Source: Streptomyces sp. WP-1
GTDB taxonomy: Bacteria; Actinomycetota; Actinomycetes; Streptomycetales; Streptomycetaceae
Length of the DNA stretch: 64,000 nt
Assembly: GCF_030450125.1 (NCBI RefSeq)
Contig: NZ_CP123923.1
Span: forward strand, 496,001-560,000
Direction: 5' to 3'
Shown: one piece after another, positions 1-8,606 of the stretch
How positions within the stretch are numbered: position 1 is the first letter of the stretch
How the letters are laid out: the number at the start of each line of letters is the position of its first letter
Position numbers and translations under genes: made by a program
The notes under the pieces: generated by a model
Databases searched by the model: none
What the model was told of the DNA's origin: nothing
The model's input: the letters and a program-made list of their open reading frames with translations, nothing else

Positions 1-957
1 CCGTAGCGCGCCCGCGTGGTCGAGCGCCGAGGCGAGCACCTCGGCCAGGTCGACCCAGAGCCGCTCGGCACCGCGGTGCACGGCGGTGGCGAGGAGGTCG
101 TGCTTGCTGGCGAAGTGGTGGTAGATGCTCTGCCCGGCGATCCCGACGGCCGCGCCGGTGTCCTCCAGGCTGACCGAGGCGTAGCCGCGCTCGGCGAACA
201 GCTCGGTGGCGGCGGCGAGCAGCGCCTCCCGGCGGGAGCGGTGGCGCAGGGTGCCCCGGGGCGCGTCGAGCCGGGGCTCGCCGAGTCCGGGCGGGGCCGA
301 GGTTGCGACGCGGTGCATCAGACGTGCGACGAGGTCCGGCGTCGTCAGTTCCACGTGCTGGTAGGCGAGGCTCGCCGCCACCCCGAGGGTGCCCCAGGAC
401 AGCAGCTCGGTGTGGGCGGGTCCCAACTCCGGGCGGGCGGCGCTCAGTTGCCCGGCGAGGGTGCGCCGGGCCGCGTGCAGCCGCCGGGTGAGTTCCGCGT
501 GCTGCTCGGCGGGCAGGTGCCGGGCCTCGCGCTGCCACAGCACGCCCAGTTCGCGCCGGGCCAGCGCGGACGCGGCGAAGTCCTGTACCAGGGCGTCGAG
601 TTCGCCGGGCCCGGCCGGGTAGAGGCCGGCCAGGCAGGAGTCGAGGGCCTCGGTGACGACGGCGTGCAGCAGCTCCTGCTTGCCGCCGAAGTGCCGGTAC
701 AGGGCGGAGGGGCCGATGCCCACGGCCGCCGCGATGTCGCTCATCGCCGCGTTGGCGTAGCCGTCCCGGGAGAACAGCTCCCGCGCGGCGGCGATGATCA
801 GCTCGCGGCGGTTGCGCGGCCGCGTCGCCCGCACGGGCGGGGCGGCGGGCTCCGCCCCGGGTCCCGTCGCCGCCGTACCGCTCGGGGCGACCGTCTCCAC
901 ACCGGGTCCCATCACCGCCGTACCCCTCCGCGAAACCGTTTCCACACCGGATCCCAC
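1..957 (-). CDS. TetR-family regulator with two TetR DNA-binding domains (3' end outside window)
   Basis: At least 319 codons read leftward and run off the window edge without a stop. The protein has two TetR_N helix-turn-helix modules: one near residues 48-95 (containing IGPSALYRHFGGKQELL) and a second near residues 240-290 (containing IAGQSIYHHFASKHDLL). A helical ligand-domain-like stretch lies between them. Ordinary TetR proteins are about 200 residues with one such module. The GTG start is chosen because AGGAGGAG lies about 10 nt upstream; an in-frame ATG at 912 is the alternative. The first 40 residues contain a short imperfect repeat (GSGVETV / GPGVETV). The gene lies just downstream of the acyl-CoA dehydrogenase on the same strand, so it may control that gene and the divergent mutase. 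The domain calls are secure; the target is inference. Confidence 0.85.
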   Translation of the reverse strand, partial: MGSGVETVSRRGTAVMGPGVETVAPSGTAATGPGAEPAAPPVRATRPRNRRELIIAAARELFSRDGYANAAMSDIAAAVGIGPSALYRHFGGKQELLHAVVTEALDSCLAGLYPAGPGELDALVQDFAASALARRELGVLWQREARHLPAEQHAELTRRLHAARRTLAGQLSAARPELGPAHTELLSWGTLGVAASLAYQHVELTTPDLVARLMHRVATSAPPGLGEPRLDAPRGTLRHRSRREALLAAATELFAERGYASVSLEDTGAAVGIAGQSIYHHFASKHDLLATAVHRGAERLWVDLAEVLASALDHAGALR

Positions 958-986
958 CGCGAGCCGTCTCCTCCTGGACCGGCGGT

Positions 987-2135
987 CTAGCCGAGTTCCA
1001 GCGAACGGCCGATGATCTCCTTCATGATCTCGGTCGTGCCCGCGTAGATCCGGCTCACCCTACTGTCCTGCCAGGCCCGCGCGATCGGGTACTCCAGCAT
1101 GTAGCCGTACCCGCCGTGCAGCTGCACGCAGGCGTCCATGACCCGGCCTTGCAGCTCGGTGCACCACCACTTGGCCTTGGCGGCGTCGACCACCGTCAAC
1201 TCGCCCGAGTTCAGGGCGAGTACGCAGCGGTCGAGGTAGTGCTGGGCGATCTCGATCTCGGTGTCCAGCTCGGCGAGGCGGTGCCGGATCACCTGGAGGG
1301 AGCCGATCGGCTTGCCGAACGCCTTGCGCTCGCGCACGTACTCGACGGTCCAGTCGAAGGCCGCCACCGCCTGCGCCAGACCGGCGATCGCCACCGACAT
1401 CCGCTCCTGCGCGAGATTGCGCGTCAGGGCGAAGAAGCCCTCGCCCTCCGCGCCGAGCAGGTTGGCCGCCGGCACCCTGGCGCCGGTGAAGACCAGCTCG
1501 GCGGTGTCCTGGGCGTGCAGGCCGACCTTCTCCAGCTTGCGGCCGCGCTCGAAGCCGGGGGTGCCGCGCTCCACGACGATCAGGCTGAGCCCGCGGTGCG
1601 GGTGCTCGCCGGTGCGCACGGCGACGACGACCAGGTCCGCGTTGATGCCGTTGGTGATGAACGTCTTCGCGCCGTCGATGACGTAGTGGTCGCCGTCGCG
1701 GACGGCCTTGGTGCGGATGCCGGACAGGTCGGAACCGGTGCCGGGCTCGGTCATCGCGACCGCTGTGATCGTCTCACCGGAGGCGATGCCGGGCAGCCAG
1801 CGGGCCTTCTGCTCGTCGTTCGTCTGATCGAGGAAATAGGGCAGGACCACGTCCGCGTGCAGGGTCGGGCCGAGGATCGCCGGGATGGCGCCCACCCGCG
1901 CGCCCTCCTCGTGCAGGATCGTGTTGTAGCGGAAGTCCTTGATCCCCGCGCCGCCGAACTCCTCGGGCACCGCGATGCCGAGCGCGCCCAGCTCGCCCAG
2001 GCCCGTGAACAGCTCACGGGGCACGATCCCCGCCTTGTCCCAGTCCGCGTAGTGCGGCACCACATGCTTGGTGATGAAGGCCCGCACGCTCTCGCGGTAG
2101 TCCTCGTGCTCGGCTTCGAAAAGGGTTCGCTTCAT
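987..2135 (-). CDS. Acyl-CoA dehydrogenase, long-chain (LCAD)-like
   Basis: A 382-residue flavoprotein that introduces the alpha,beta double bond into acyl-CoA and passes electrons to ETF. Both family signatures are present: AMTEPGTGSDLSG (residues 127-139) and the C-terminal QLHGGYGYMLEYPIARAW. The residue that serves as catalytic base in MCAD/SCAD (the E of YEGT) is Ala here (YAGTTEIMKE). Instead, the LCAD-type base is available as E244 in LAQERM, so the protein resembles mammalian ACADL rather than the short-chain enzymes. The upstream GAGAAAG is only a weak ribosome site. It is divergent from icmF across a 284-bp spacer and followed on the same strand by the double-TetR gene. A role in fatty or branched acyl-CoA oxidation feeding or draining the mutase reaction is inferred; substrate chain length is not known. 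Confidence 0.93.
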   Translation of the reverse strand: MKRTLFEAEHEDYRESVRAFITKHVVPHYADWDKAGIVPRELFTGLGELGALGIAVPEEFGGAGIKDFRYNTILHEEGARVGAIPAILGPTLHADVVLPYFLDQTNDEQKARWLPGIASGETITAVAMTEPGTGSDLSGIRTKAVRDGDHYVIDGAKTFITNGINADLVVVAVRTGEHPHRGLSLIVVERGTPGFERGRKLEKVGLHAQDTAELVFTGARVPAANLLGAEGEGFFALTRNLAQERMSVAIAGLAQAVAAFDWTVEYVRERKAFGKPIGSLQVIRHRLAELDTEIEIAQHYLDRCVLALNSGELTVVDAAKAKWWCTELQGRVMDACVQLHGGYGYMLEYPIARAWQDSRVSRIYAGTTEIMKEIIGRSLELG

Positions 2136-2357
2136 GATCAGCTTTCTCAGAGGGATCGAGAACCGCGGCGGTGCCGTCGTGCGACCGGATGCGCCAGCGG
2201 AGACTACTCGGGATTCACTTGAGGCGAAAGTGGTGAGGTGATGGCGCGTGAAGCGGGGTCACTGGTTCCGGCGCACCACTTGCGCACACTGATCCGGATT
2301 CACAAAGGCGCGCCGCCGACTGTGCCGCTGCTCACATCGGCTACGACTACTGCGGTT

Positions 2358-2375
2358 TACTAGGGCGTCCTAGTA
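2358..2375. promoter_or_regulatory. Palindromic operator candidate upstream of icmF
   Basis: A perfect inverted repeat with 7-bp arms, TACTAGG and CCTAGTA, separated by GCGT, sits 45 bp before the icmF start in the icmF/acyl-CoA dehydrogenase divergent spacer. It is embedded in locally AT-rich sequence and contains a TAGTAT hexamer that could serve as a -10 box. Symmetry and size suit a TetR-family dimer, and such a regulator is encoded nearby. The pairing of site and regulator is inference. Confidence 0.6.
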
Positions 2376-2419
2376 TTTCTCTGATCAGCGTCCCCCCGAC
2401 CTGTCCCGGAAGGCCCCCG

Positions 2420-5400
2420 ATGAGCGAACTGCACTCGCCTGTGCACCCCGTACGCCTGGTCACCGCATCCGCTCTGTTCGACGGGCACGACGCGTCGATC
2501 AACATCATGCGGCGCATCTTCCAGTCCCAGGGCGCCGAAGTGATCCACCTCGGGCACAACCGGTCGGTGCAGGAGGTCGTGAACGCGGCGCTGGAGGAGG
2601 ACGCGCACGGCGTGGCCGTCTCCTCCTACCAGGGCGGCCATGTCGAGTACTTCGAGTACCTGGTCGAGTCGCTGCGCGAGCGGGGCGCGGAGCACATCCG
2701 AGTGGTCGGCGGCGGTGGTGGGGTGATCGTGCCCGAGGAGATCACCCGGCTGCGCGCGCACGGGGTGACCATCTTCTCGCCCGAGGACGGCCAGCGGATG
2801 GGCCTCGCCGGGATGATCAACTCCGTCGTACGGGACTGCGACTTCGACCTCTGGGAGGGCAAGCCCGCCGACGCCGACGCCGTGCTCGCGGGCGACCGGT
2901 TCGCCACCGCGCGGGCCATCACGGGCGCCGAACTCGGCAAGCTGCCCCCGGAGTTCCTCGACCGGCTGCGGGCCGCCGCGGCCGGCCGGGTGGTGCCGGT
3001 CCTCGGCATCACCGGCACCGGCGGCTCCGGCAAGTCCTCGCTGACCGACGAGCTGGTGCGCCGCTTCCGCGTGGACCAGCAGGACAAGCTGCGCATCGCG
3101 GTGATCGCGGTCGACCCGACCCGCCGGCGCGGCGGCGGCGCCCTGCTCGGCGACCGGATCCGGATGAACTCCCTGGACGGGAACCGGGTGTTCTTCCGCA
3201 GCCTGGCCACCCGTGGCAGCCATGAGCTGCCCGAGCACCTCACCGATGTGATCGACGTGGTCAAGGCGGCCGGGTACGACCTGGTGATCGTGGAGACCCC
3301 GGGCATCGGCCAGGGCGACGCGGCGATCGTGCCGTTCGTCGACACCTCCCTGTACGTGATGACGCCGGAGTTCGGCGCCGCGTCCCAGCTGGAGAAGATC
3401 GACATGCTCGACTTCGCCGACGTGGTCGCGGTCAACAAGTTCGAGCGGCGCGGCGCCAAGGACGCGCTGCGCGATGTGAGCCGCCAACTGGTGCGCAACC
3501 GCGAGGCGTTCGACAAGAGGCCCGAGGACATGCCGGTGTACGGCACCTCGGCCGCGACCTTCCACGACGACGGGGTCACCGCGCTCTTCCAGCACCTGAA
3601 GACGGAGCTGGACGGGAAGGGACTGCACCTCCAGGAGGGCACCCTCGCGCCCGTCGATGTGCGCCACTCCTCCGGGATCCGCCAGGTGGTGCCCGCCGAC
3701 CGGGTGCGCTATCTCGCGGAGATCACCGAGTCGGTCCGCGCGTACCACGCCGAGACCGAGGTGCTCGCCGAGGCGGCCCGTCGGGTGCAGCGCCTCGACC
3801 TGGTCAAGGGCGAGCTGGCGGCGGCCGGTTCGGACGCGGACAACGTGGACGCGCTGCTCACCGACGCCCGCGGGCAGCTCCCGCACGAGATCCGCCGGCA
3901 GATCGAGACCTGGCCGGCCGTCGTGGCGTCGTACTCCGGTGACGAGCAGGTCGTGAAGATCCGCGACCGGGAGATCCGCACCAAGCTGACCCGTGAGTCG
4001 CTGTCGGGCAACAAGGTGCCCCGGGTGGCGCTGCCCCGGTTCACCGACCACGGCGAGCTGGTGCGGTTCTGGCGGCGGGAGAACCTGCCCGGCTACTTCC
4101 CGTTCACCGCGGGCGTGTTCCCCTTCAAGCGCGACGGCGAGGACCCGGCGCGGATGTTCGCCGGCGAGGGCGACCCGTTCCGCACCAACCGCCGCTTCAA
4201 GCTGCTCTCCGAGGGCCAGCCCGCCACCCGGCTGTCCACCGCCTTCGACTCGGTCACCCTCTACGGCCGCGACCCGGGCGAGCGCCCCGACGTCTACGGC
4301 AAGATCGGCACCTCAGGCGTCTCGGTCGCGAACCTGGACGACATGAAGGCGCTGTACGACGGCTTCGACCTGATCGCGCCGACGACCTCGGTGTCGATGA
4401 CGATCAACGGCCCGGCGCCCACCGTGCTGGCGTTCTTCCTCAACACCGCGATCGACCAGCAGATCGAGCGGTTCCGCGCCGCCGAGGGCCGCGACCCCTC
4501 CGCCGAGGAGGCGGAGCAGCTGCGCGCCCACGCGCTGGCGAGCGTGCGGGGCACGGTGCAGGCCGACATCCTCAAGGAGGACCAGGGCCAGAACACCTGT
4601 CTGTTCTCGACCGAGTTCTCGCTGCGGATGATGGCCGACATCCAGGAGTGGTTCATCGCGCACAAGGTCCGCAACTTCTACTCGGTGTCCATCTCCGGCT
4701 ACCACATCGCCGAGGCGGGCGCGAACCCGATCAGCCAGCTGGCGTTCACCCTGGCCAACGGCTTCACCTATGTGGAGGCGTACCTGGCGCGCGGCATGGA
4801 CGTGGACGACTTCGCGCCGAACCTGTCGTTCTTCTTCTCCAACGGCATGGACCCCGAGTACTCGGTGCTCGGCCGGGTCGCCCGCCGGATCTGGGCGGTC
4901 GCGATGAAGCGGAAGTACGGCGCCAACGAGCGTTCCCAGAAGCTCAAGTACCACGTCCAGACCTCGGGCCGCTCGCTGCACGCCCAGGAGATGGACTTCA
5001 ACGACATCCGCACCACGCTCCAGGCGCTCATCGCCATCTACGACAACTGCAACAGCCTGCACACCAACGCCTACGACGAGGCGGTCACCACCCCGACCGA
5101 GGAATCCGTCCGCCGGGCGCTGGCCATCCAGCTGATCATCAACCGGGAGTGGGGCCTCGCGATGAACGAGAACCCGCTCCAGGGGTCGTTCATCATCGAT
5201 GAGCTGACCGACCTGGTCGAGGAGGCGGTGCTGCTGGAGTTCGAGCGGATCAGCGAGCGCGGCGGCGTGCTCGGCGCGATGGAGACCGGCTACCAGCGCG
5301 GCCGTATCCAGGACGAGTCGATGCTCTACGAGCAGCGCAAGCACGACGGTTCGCTGCCGATCATCGGCGTCAACACCTTCCGCAACCCGCACACCGAGGG

Positions 5401-5650
5401 TGCCGAGCCGGGCGCCATCGAGCTGGCCCGCGCGACGGAGCAGGAGAAGCGTTCCCAGCTGGAGCGGGTGCACGACTTCCAGGCCCGGCACCAGCAGGAG
5501 GCGCACGCCGCGCTGAGCGCCCTGAAGGCGGCGGCGGTCGCGGGCGAGAACGTGTTCTCGGTGCTCATGGACGCCGCGCGGGTGTGCACCCTCCAGCAGA
5601 TCACCGAGGCGTTCTTCGAGGTGGGCGGCCAGTACCGGCGCAACGTCTGA
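2420..5650 (+). CDS. icmF: Fused isobutyryl-CoA mutase (adenosylcobalamin-dependent)
   Basis: A 1076-residue three-part protein. The N-terminal cobalamin-binding domain (residues ~10-145) carries DGHDAS at 21-26 with H23 as the expected lower axial ligand of B12. It is followed by a MeaB/MeaI-type GTPase chaperone domain (P-loop GTGGSGKSS at 199-207). The large TIM-barrel mutase subunit follows from about residue 540 (ISGYHIAEAGANP). This is the diagnostic IcmF order: a small subunit, its G-protein chaperone and a large subunit in one chain. It interconverts isobutyryl-CoA and n-butyryl-CoA, linking valine catabolism with butyrate metabolism; some homologues also accept isovaleryl/pivalyl-CoA. 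The start is set by ATG with GGAAGG 6 nt upstream. The length is typical and no lesion is visible. A strong hairpin follows the stop. Confidence 0.96.
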   Translation: MSELHSPVHPVRLVTASALFDGHDASINIMRRIFQSQGAEVIHLGHNRSVQEVVNAALEEDAHGVAVSSYQGGHVEYFEYLVESLRERGAEHIRVVGGGGGVIVPEEITRLRAHGVTIFSPEDGQRMGLAGMINSVVRDCDFDLWEGKPADADAVLAGDRFATARAITGAELGKLPPEFLDRLRAAAAGRVVPVLGITGTGGSGKSSLTDELVRRFRVDQQDKLRIAVIAVDPTRRRGGGALLGDRIRMNSLDGNRVFFRSLATRGSHELPEHLTDVIDVVKAAGYDLVIVETPGIGQGDAAIVPFVDTSLYVMTPEFGAASQLEKIDMLDFADVVAVNKFERRGAKDALRDVSRQLVRNREAFDKRPEDMPVYGTSAATFHDDGVTALFQHLKTELDGKGLHLQEGTLAPVDVRHSSGIRQVVPADRVRYLAEITESVRAYHAETEVLAEAARRVQRLDLVKGELAAAGSDADNVDALLTDARGQLPHEIRRQIETWPAVVASYSGDEQVVKIRDREIRTKLTRESLSGNKVPRVALPRFTDHGELVRFWRRENLPGYFPFTAGVFPFKRDGEDPARMFAGEGDPFRTNRRFKLLSEGQPATRLSTAFDSVTLYGRDPGERPDVYGKIGTSGVSVANLDDMKALYDGFDLIAPTTSVSMTINGPAPTVLAFFLNTAIDQQIERFRAAEGRDPSAEEAEQLRAHALASVRGTVQADILKEDQGQNTCLFSTEFSLRMMADIQEWFIAHKVRNFYSVSISGYHIAEAGANPISQLAFTLANGFTYVEAYLARGMDVDDFAPNLSFFFSNGMDPEYSVLGRVARRIWAVAMKRKYGANERSQKLKYHVQTSGRSLHAQEMDFNDIRTTLQALIAIYDNCNSLHTNAYDEAVTTPTEESVRRALAIQLIINREWGLAMNENPLQGSFIIDELTDLVEEAVLLEFERISERGGVLGAMETGYQRGRIQDESMLYEQRKHDGSLPIIGVNTFRNPHTEGAEPGAIELARATEQEKRSQLERVHDFQARHQQEAHAALSALKAAAVAGENVFSVLMDAARVCTLQQITEAFFEVGGQYRRNV

Positions 5651-5667
5651 CATACGTGCGCATACGC

Positions 5668-5702
5668 GGAGGGGGGAGCGGGCTCGGTCCGCTCCCCCCT
5701 CC
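5668..5702. terminator. Strong bidirectional hairpin between icmF and the multicopper oxidase
   Basis: A 14-bp perfect stem (GGAGGGGGGAGCGG paired with its complement) closes a 7-nt loop. It lies 17 bp after the icmF stop and 8 bp before the oppositely oriented multicopper oxidase stop. There is no U-tract, as is common for streptomycete terminators. The position in a convergent gap suggests it ends both transcripts. Confidence 0.85.
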
Positions 5703-5710
5703 CCGCGCTG

Positions 5711-7369
5711 TCAGGCCGTGTACGCCAGCAGCGCCATCATCCCCGCCTCGCCGTGGTAGGCGTTGTGGCAGTGCAGCATCCACTGGCCCGGGTTGTCGGC
5801 GTCGAAGTACACGGACACCGTGCGGCCGGGCAGCACGATGGTGGTGTCCTTGCGCGGGCCGCCCGTACCGAGCTGGTACGTATGTCCGTGCAGGTGCATG
5901 GGGTGCCACATGTCGGTCTTGTTGACGAAGTCCAGCCGGACCCGCTGGCCCTGCTCGACCAGGACGGGGTCGGCGGTGGGGTGCTTCATGTCGTACCGCC
6001 GGCCGTTGATGCCCCAGTCGTACTCGGCCATGCCGCCGGTGAGTTCGATCCGGTGGACGCGGTCGGTCTTCCTCGTGTCCAGGCGCACGTCGTCGGCGGC
6101 CTTCAGCGCGGCGGCGTTCATGATCATGCCGTCCAGTTCCTTCGGGCGGACGGTCGCCTTCGGCGCGGCGCCGGAACCGGTGCGCACCAGTGCCAGGCCG
6201 CTCGCGTCCTTGCCCTCGGCGAGGGCGACCAGCGGGAAGACCCCGTCGGCGAGCGTGACGAGGATGTCGTACCGCTCCCCCATGCCCACCAGCAGCGCGT
6301 CCACCTGCTGATGGGCGACCGGGAAGCCGTCCGTGTGGGTGATGGTCAGCTTGTGGCCGCCGAGCGCGACGCGGTACGCCGTGTCGCCGCCGGCGTTGAT
6401 GACGCGCAGCCGCACCCGCTTGCCGGGCTTGCCGGTGTAGACGTCGGGGTCGGCCGGCACGCGGCCGTTGATCAGGTGGTACGGGTACTTGACGTCACCG
6501 GCGTCGCCGCCGAGCAGACTGCTTCGCGCGCTCATGAGCATGAACTTCATCGAGCCGGACGACGACGCCTTGCCGCCCCCCTTGCCCGCATCACTGCCGC
6601 TCATGTCCATGCCGGCCATGTCCATCCCGCCCATGTCGCCCATGTCATGGCCGGAGGAGCCACCGTGGCTCGCGCCGCCGTGGCCCGAGCCGTCACCCGA
6701 ACCGCCCCCCGAACCGCCCATGTCCATGTCGCCCATGCCGTGGCTCAGTTCGGCGAGGACCTGGTCGGGGGAGCCGGTGACACCGTCGACCCAGTCGTCC
6801 AGCACGACGACCCACTCGTCGTCGTACGACAGCGGTTCCCTCGGGTCCTCCACGATGAGCGGGGCGTGCAGTCCCCGGTCGAGCTGGACGCCCACGTGGG
6901 GGTGGAAGAAGTAGGTGCCGGGGGTGTCGGCGAGGAAGCGGTAGGTGAAGTTGTGGCCGGCGCGCACCGCATTCTGGGTGGCCGGGGGCACGCCGTCCAT
7001 GTCGGCGCGCAGGGCGATACCGTGCCAGTGGACGGACGTGGTGGTCCGGTCCGGGAGCTGGTTGGAGAGTTCGGCGGCGAGGGTGTCACCGGCCGGGAGC
7101 CGGATCTCCTGGCCCGGGGTGCGACCGCCGTAGGCCCAGCTCTTCGCCGTCACCTTGCCGCCGATGTCGAGCAGGGCGGGCGCGGCGGTCAGGGTCACCT
7201 CGCGCACCTTGCCGGTGCCCTTGCGCTTCCTCTCGGTGGTCGCGACCACCTTGCTGTCGGGGCTCACCAGGGCCGGCGTGGCCCCGGAGCCGCCGCACGC
7301 GGCGAGCGCTCCGGTCCCGGCGACGGCGAGACCGGCCAGCAGGGTGGAACGACGGTTGATGCTGTTCAT
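5711..7369 (-). CDS. Multicopper oxidase, secreted, with Met/His-rich insert
   Basis: A 552-residue cupredoxin-domain oxidase. The N terminus has a twin-arginine-like NRRSTLL followed by a hydrophobic stretch and a lipobox-like LAAC, so a Tat-exported lipoprotein is likely. Copper-ligand motifs occur in order: HWHG, HPHVG, HPMHLHGH and HCHNAYH. Between the first two domains (roughly residues 225-290) is an insert very rich in Gly, His and Met (repeated GHD/GMDM units), the kind that binds extra copper in CueO/CopA-type oxidases. A longer frame begins at 7426, but the ATG at 7369 has GAGG 8 nt upstream and starts directly on the signal sequence. The gene is second in a probable operon with the DUF6153 gene. 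Copper(I) oxidation and detoxification is the expected role. Confidence 0.93.
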   Translation of the reverse strand: MNSINRRSTLLAGLAVAGTGALAACGGSGATPALVSPDSKVVATTERKRKGTGKVREVTLTAAPALLDIGGKVTAKSWAYGGRTPGQEIRLPAGDTLAAELSNQLPDRTTTSVHWHGIALRADMDGVPPATQNAVRAGHNFTYRFLADTPGTYFFHPHVGVQLDRGLHAPLIVEDPREPLSYDDEWVVVLDDWVDGVTGSPDQVLAELSHGMGDMDMGGSGGGSGDGSGHGGASHGGSSGHDMGDMGGMDMAGMDMSGSDAGKGGGKASSSGSMKFMLMSARSSLLGGDAGDVKYPYHLINGRVPADPDVYTGKPGKRVRLRVINAGGDTAYRVALGGHKLTITHTDGFPVAHQQVDALLVGMGERYDILVTLADGVFPLVALAEGKDASGLALVRTGSGAAPKATVRPKELDGMIMNAAALKAADDVRLDTRKTDRVHRIELTGGMAEYDWGINGRRYDMKHPTADPVLVEQGQRVRLDFVNKTDMWHPMHLHGHTYQLGTGGPRKDTTIVLPGRTVSVYFDADNPGQWMLHCHNAYHGEAGMMALLAYTA

Positions 7370-7459
7370 AGGGGATGCCTCTTCTCGAATTGCCGTCGAC
7401 CTGCGCCCATGCGGCATCGCTCCCACGGAGTACAGGGGAACGGGCCGCTCGGGGGCGGC

Positions 7460-7924
7460 CTAGATCAGCAGTCGGGAGAGGACGGAGAGGTCGGGCGGCG
7501 CGCGATGCGGGTTGCCCGGCAGGCCGCGCCCGGCGAGGACGCCCCGGGGCGGGGCGGCCCGGACGGTGTGCGTCGGCACGGTCGGCGGATCGAGCCACTG
7601 CGGTGAGCCGACGGCCCCCGAGGTGCAGTGCTGCATGTCGGCACCGGAGCAGGCGCCGCCCATGTCATGGTCCATGGCCGAGGTCAGGGCCTGGGCGGCC
7701 CTGTCCTGCCCGGTCATGCGGTGCGCGGTGCGAGCCGTCCCGGGCATCGCGCTCATGGCGGTCCCGGGTGCGACGGGGGCCGCGCTCATGGCGGTCGCCG
7801 GTGCGGCGGGGGCCGAGCCCAGGTCGTGGTGGACCAGGACGACGAAGGCGGCGAGCAGGGCCAGGACGGCGGCCCACGACCGGCGCGCCGCGCCGCCACG
7901 GGAACCGGTCCGCCGGTACGTCAC
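7460..7924 (-). CDS. DUF6153-type small membrane or secreted protein of a copper operon
   Basis: A 154-residue protein with one N-terminal membrane segment (SWAAVLALLAAFVVLVHH), then an Ala/Met/His-containing region and a CSGADMQHC segment. It ends with the RAPPDL...L motif typical of DUF6153 proteins in streptomycetes. The GTG start is chosen because AGGGAGG lies 7 nt upstream; a longer frame to 8086 lacks support. It precedes the multicopper oxidase by 90 bp on the same strand and lies behind a CsoR-like operator, so a part in copper binding or delivery is likely. The family itself has no established biochemical function. Confidence 0.8.
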   Translation of the reverse strand: MTYRRTGSRGGAARRSWAAVLALLAAFVVLVHHDLGSAPAAPATAMSAAPVAPGTAMSAMPGTARTAHRMTGQDRAAQALTSAMDHDMGGACSGADMQHCTSGAVGSPQWLDPPTVPTHTVRAAPPRGVLAGRGLPGNPHRAPPDLSVLSRLLI

Positions 7925-8015
7925 CTGCCGCCCTCCCTGTCCGAGACCACGCCTGCGATCACACACGCGTCGCGGGACCACGTCCCGTGCGCCACAGGCT
8001 CCAGGCACGCCACTA

Positions 8016-8030
8016 TACCCCCTAGGGGTA
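8016..8030 (-). promoter_or_regulatory. CsoR-type copper operator
   Basis: TACCCCCTAGGGGTA is a near-perfect G-tract/C-tract palindrome about 90 bp upstream of the DUF6153 start. It closely matches the palindrome bound by actinobacterial CsoR copper(I) repressors (known from S. lividans). It would derepress the DUF6153/multicopper oxidase operon when copper rises. No csoR gene is in the window. Confidence 0.78.
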
Positions 8031-8107
8031 CGACGTCCAGGCGCCGTCAGGCCCTGGCCGCCTCCGCCCTGCCGGTGCCGTTGCACCTGCGCAGCGGGTC
8101 CTCGCCC

Positions 8108-8147
8108 AGTTCTGCGGTGACTTGCCGAGTTCTGCGGTGACTTGCCG
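8108..8147. repeat. Perfect 20-bp tandem duplication
   Basis: The unit AGTTCTGCGGTGACTTGCCG occurs twice head to tail. It lies in the non-coding stretch between the copper operon and the asparagine synthetase-like gene. No function is apparent; it looks like a recent slippage or duplication scar. Confidence 0.9.
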
Positions 8148-8373
8148 ACGCTGATCCGCCGCTACGCCGGCCGCCCGCTCGTCGGGTCTCCGCTGTCAGC
8201 TGCCGGGCGCCACGGAGAAGGAGCTGCGCATCCACCGGTGAGCGGCCTCACGGTGACAACGGGTGCCATTCGGTCCTGACGATCCGGAGCGCCTCCGCGA
8301 GGCGGCCCGTGGGCAGACCACCCGCATCGGCATGTTCGGCGAGCCGGTCGAGCAGCATCCCGGCGGGGTCCCC

Positions 8374-8439
8374 TCAATCGGACTGGAACAGCGCGCCGCC
8401 GAGCCCGAACGAGGCGCCGACCAGCAGCCCGGCGGACGG
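8374..8439 (-). pseudogene. Possible remnant of a FecCD-type iron-siderophore permease
   Basis: A 21-codon open stretch between stop codons reads AGLLVGASFGLGGALFQSD. This matches the conserved 'LxGAxxGLxGALFQS' helix of FecCD/BtuC permeases, and nothing else of that gene is recognisable nearby. The same frame continues after the stop for about 40 codons with no match I recognise. Flanking sequence between 8040 and 8600 has no convincing gene on either strand, so this stretch looks like decayed coding DNA. The call rests on one short motif. Confidence 0.35.
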
Positions 8440-8606
8440 TCACAGCGAGAAGACTCTCCGGCGCGGCGCGGTCTGCGGACTCGGCCCTGAACTCTTCCGT
8501 CCCGTCGACCCTGTTGGGCGGCAGACCGGCCGGACAAGGCGGCCCCGGTGACGCATCGACGCCATGACATCAATGCGCCAGGCCAATAGTCGGCGCTCCC
8601 CCGATA

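Noticed and set aside
16..990. 324-codon plus-strand ORF
   Set aside because: It is a shadow of the TetR gene on the opposite strand, with Gly/Arg/Val-rich composition and no family match.
2360..4051. 563-codon minus-strand ORF across icmF
   Set aside because: Antisense to icmF; the sense frame encodes a complete, recognisable enzyme.
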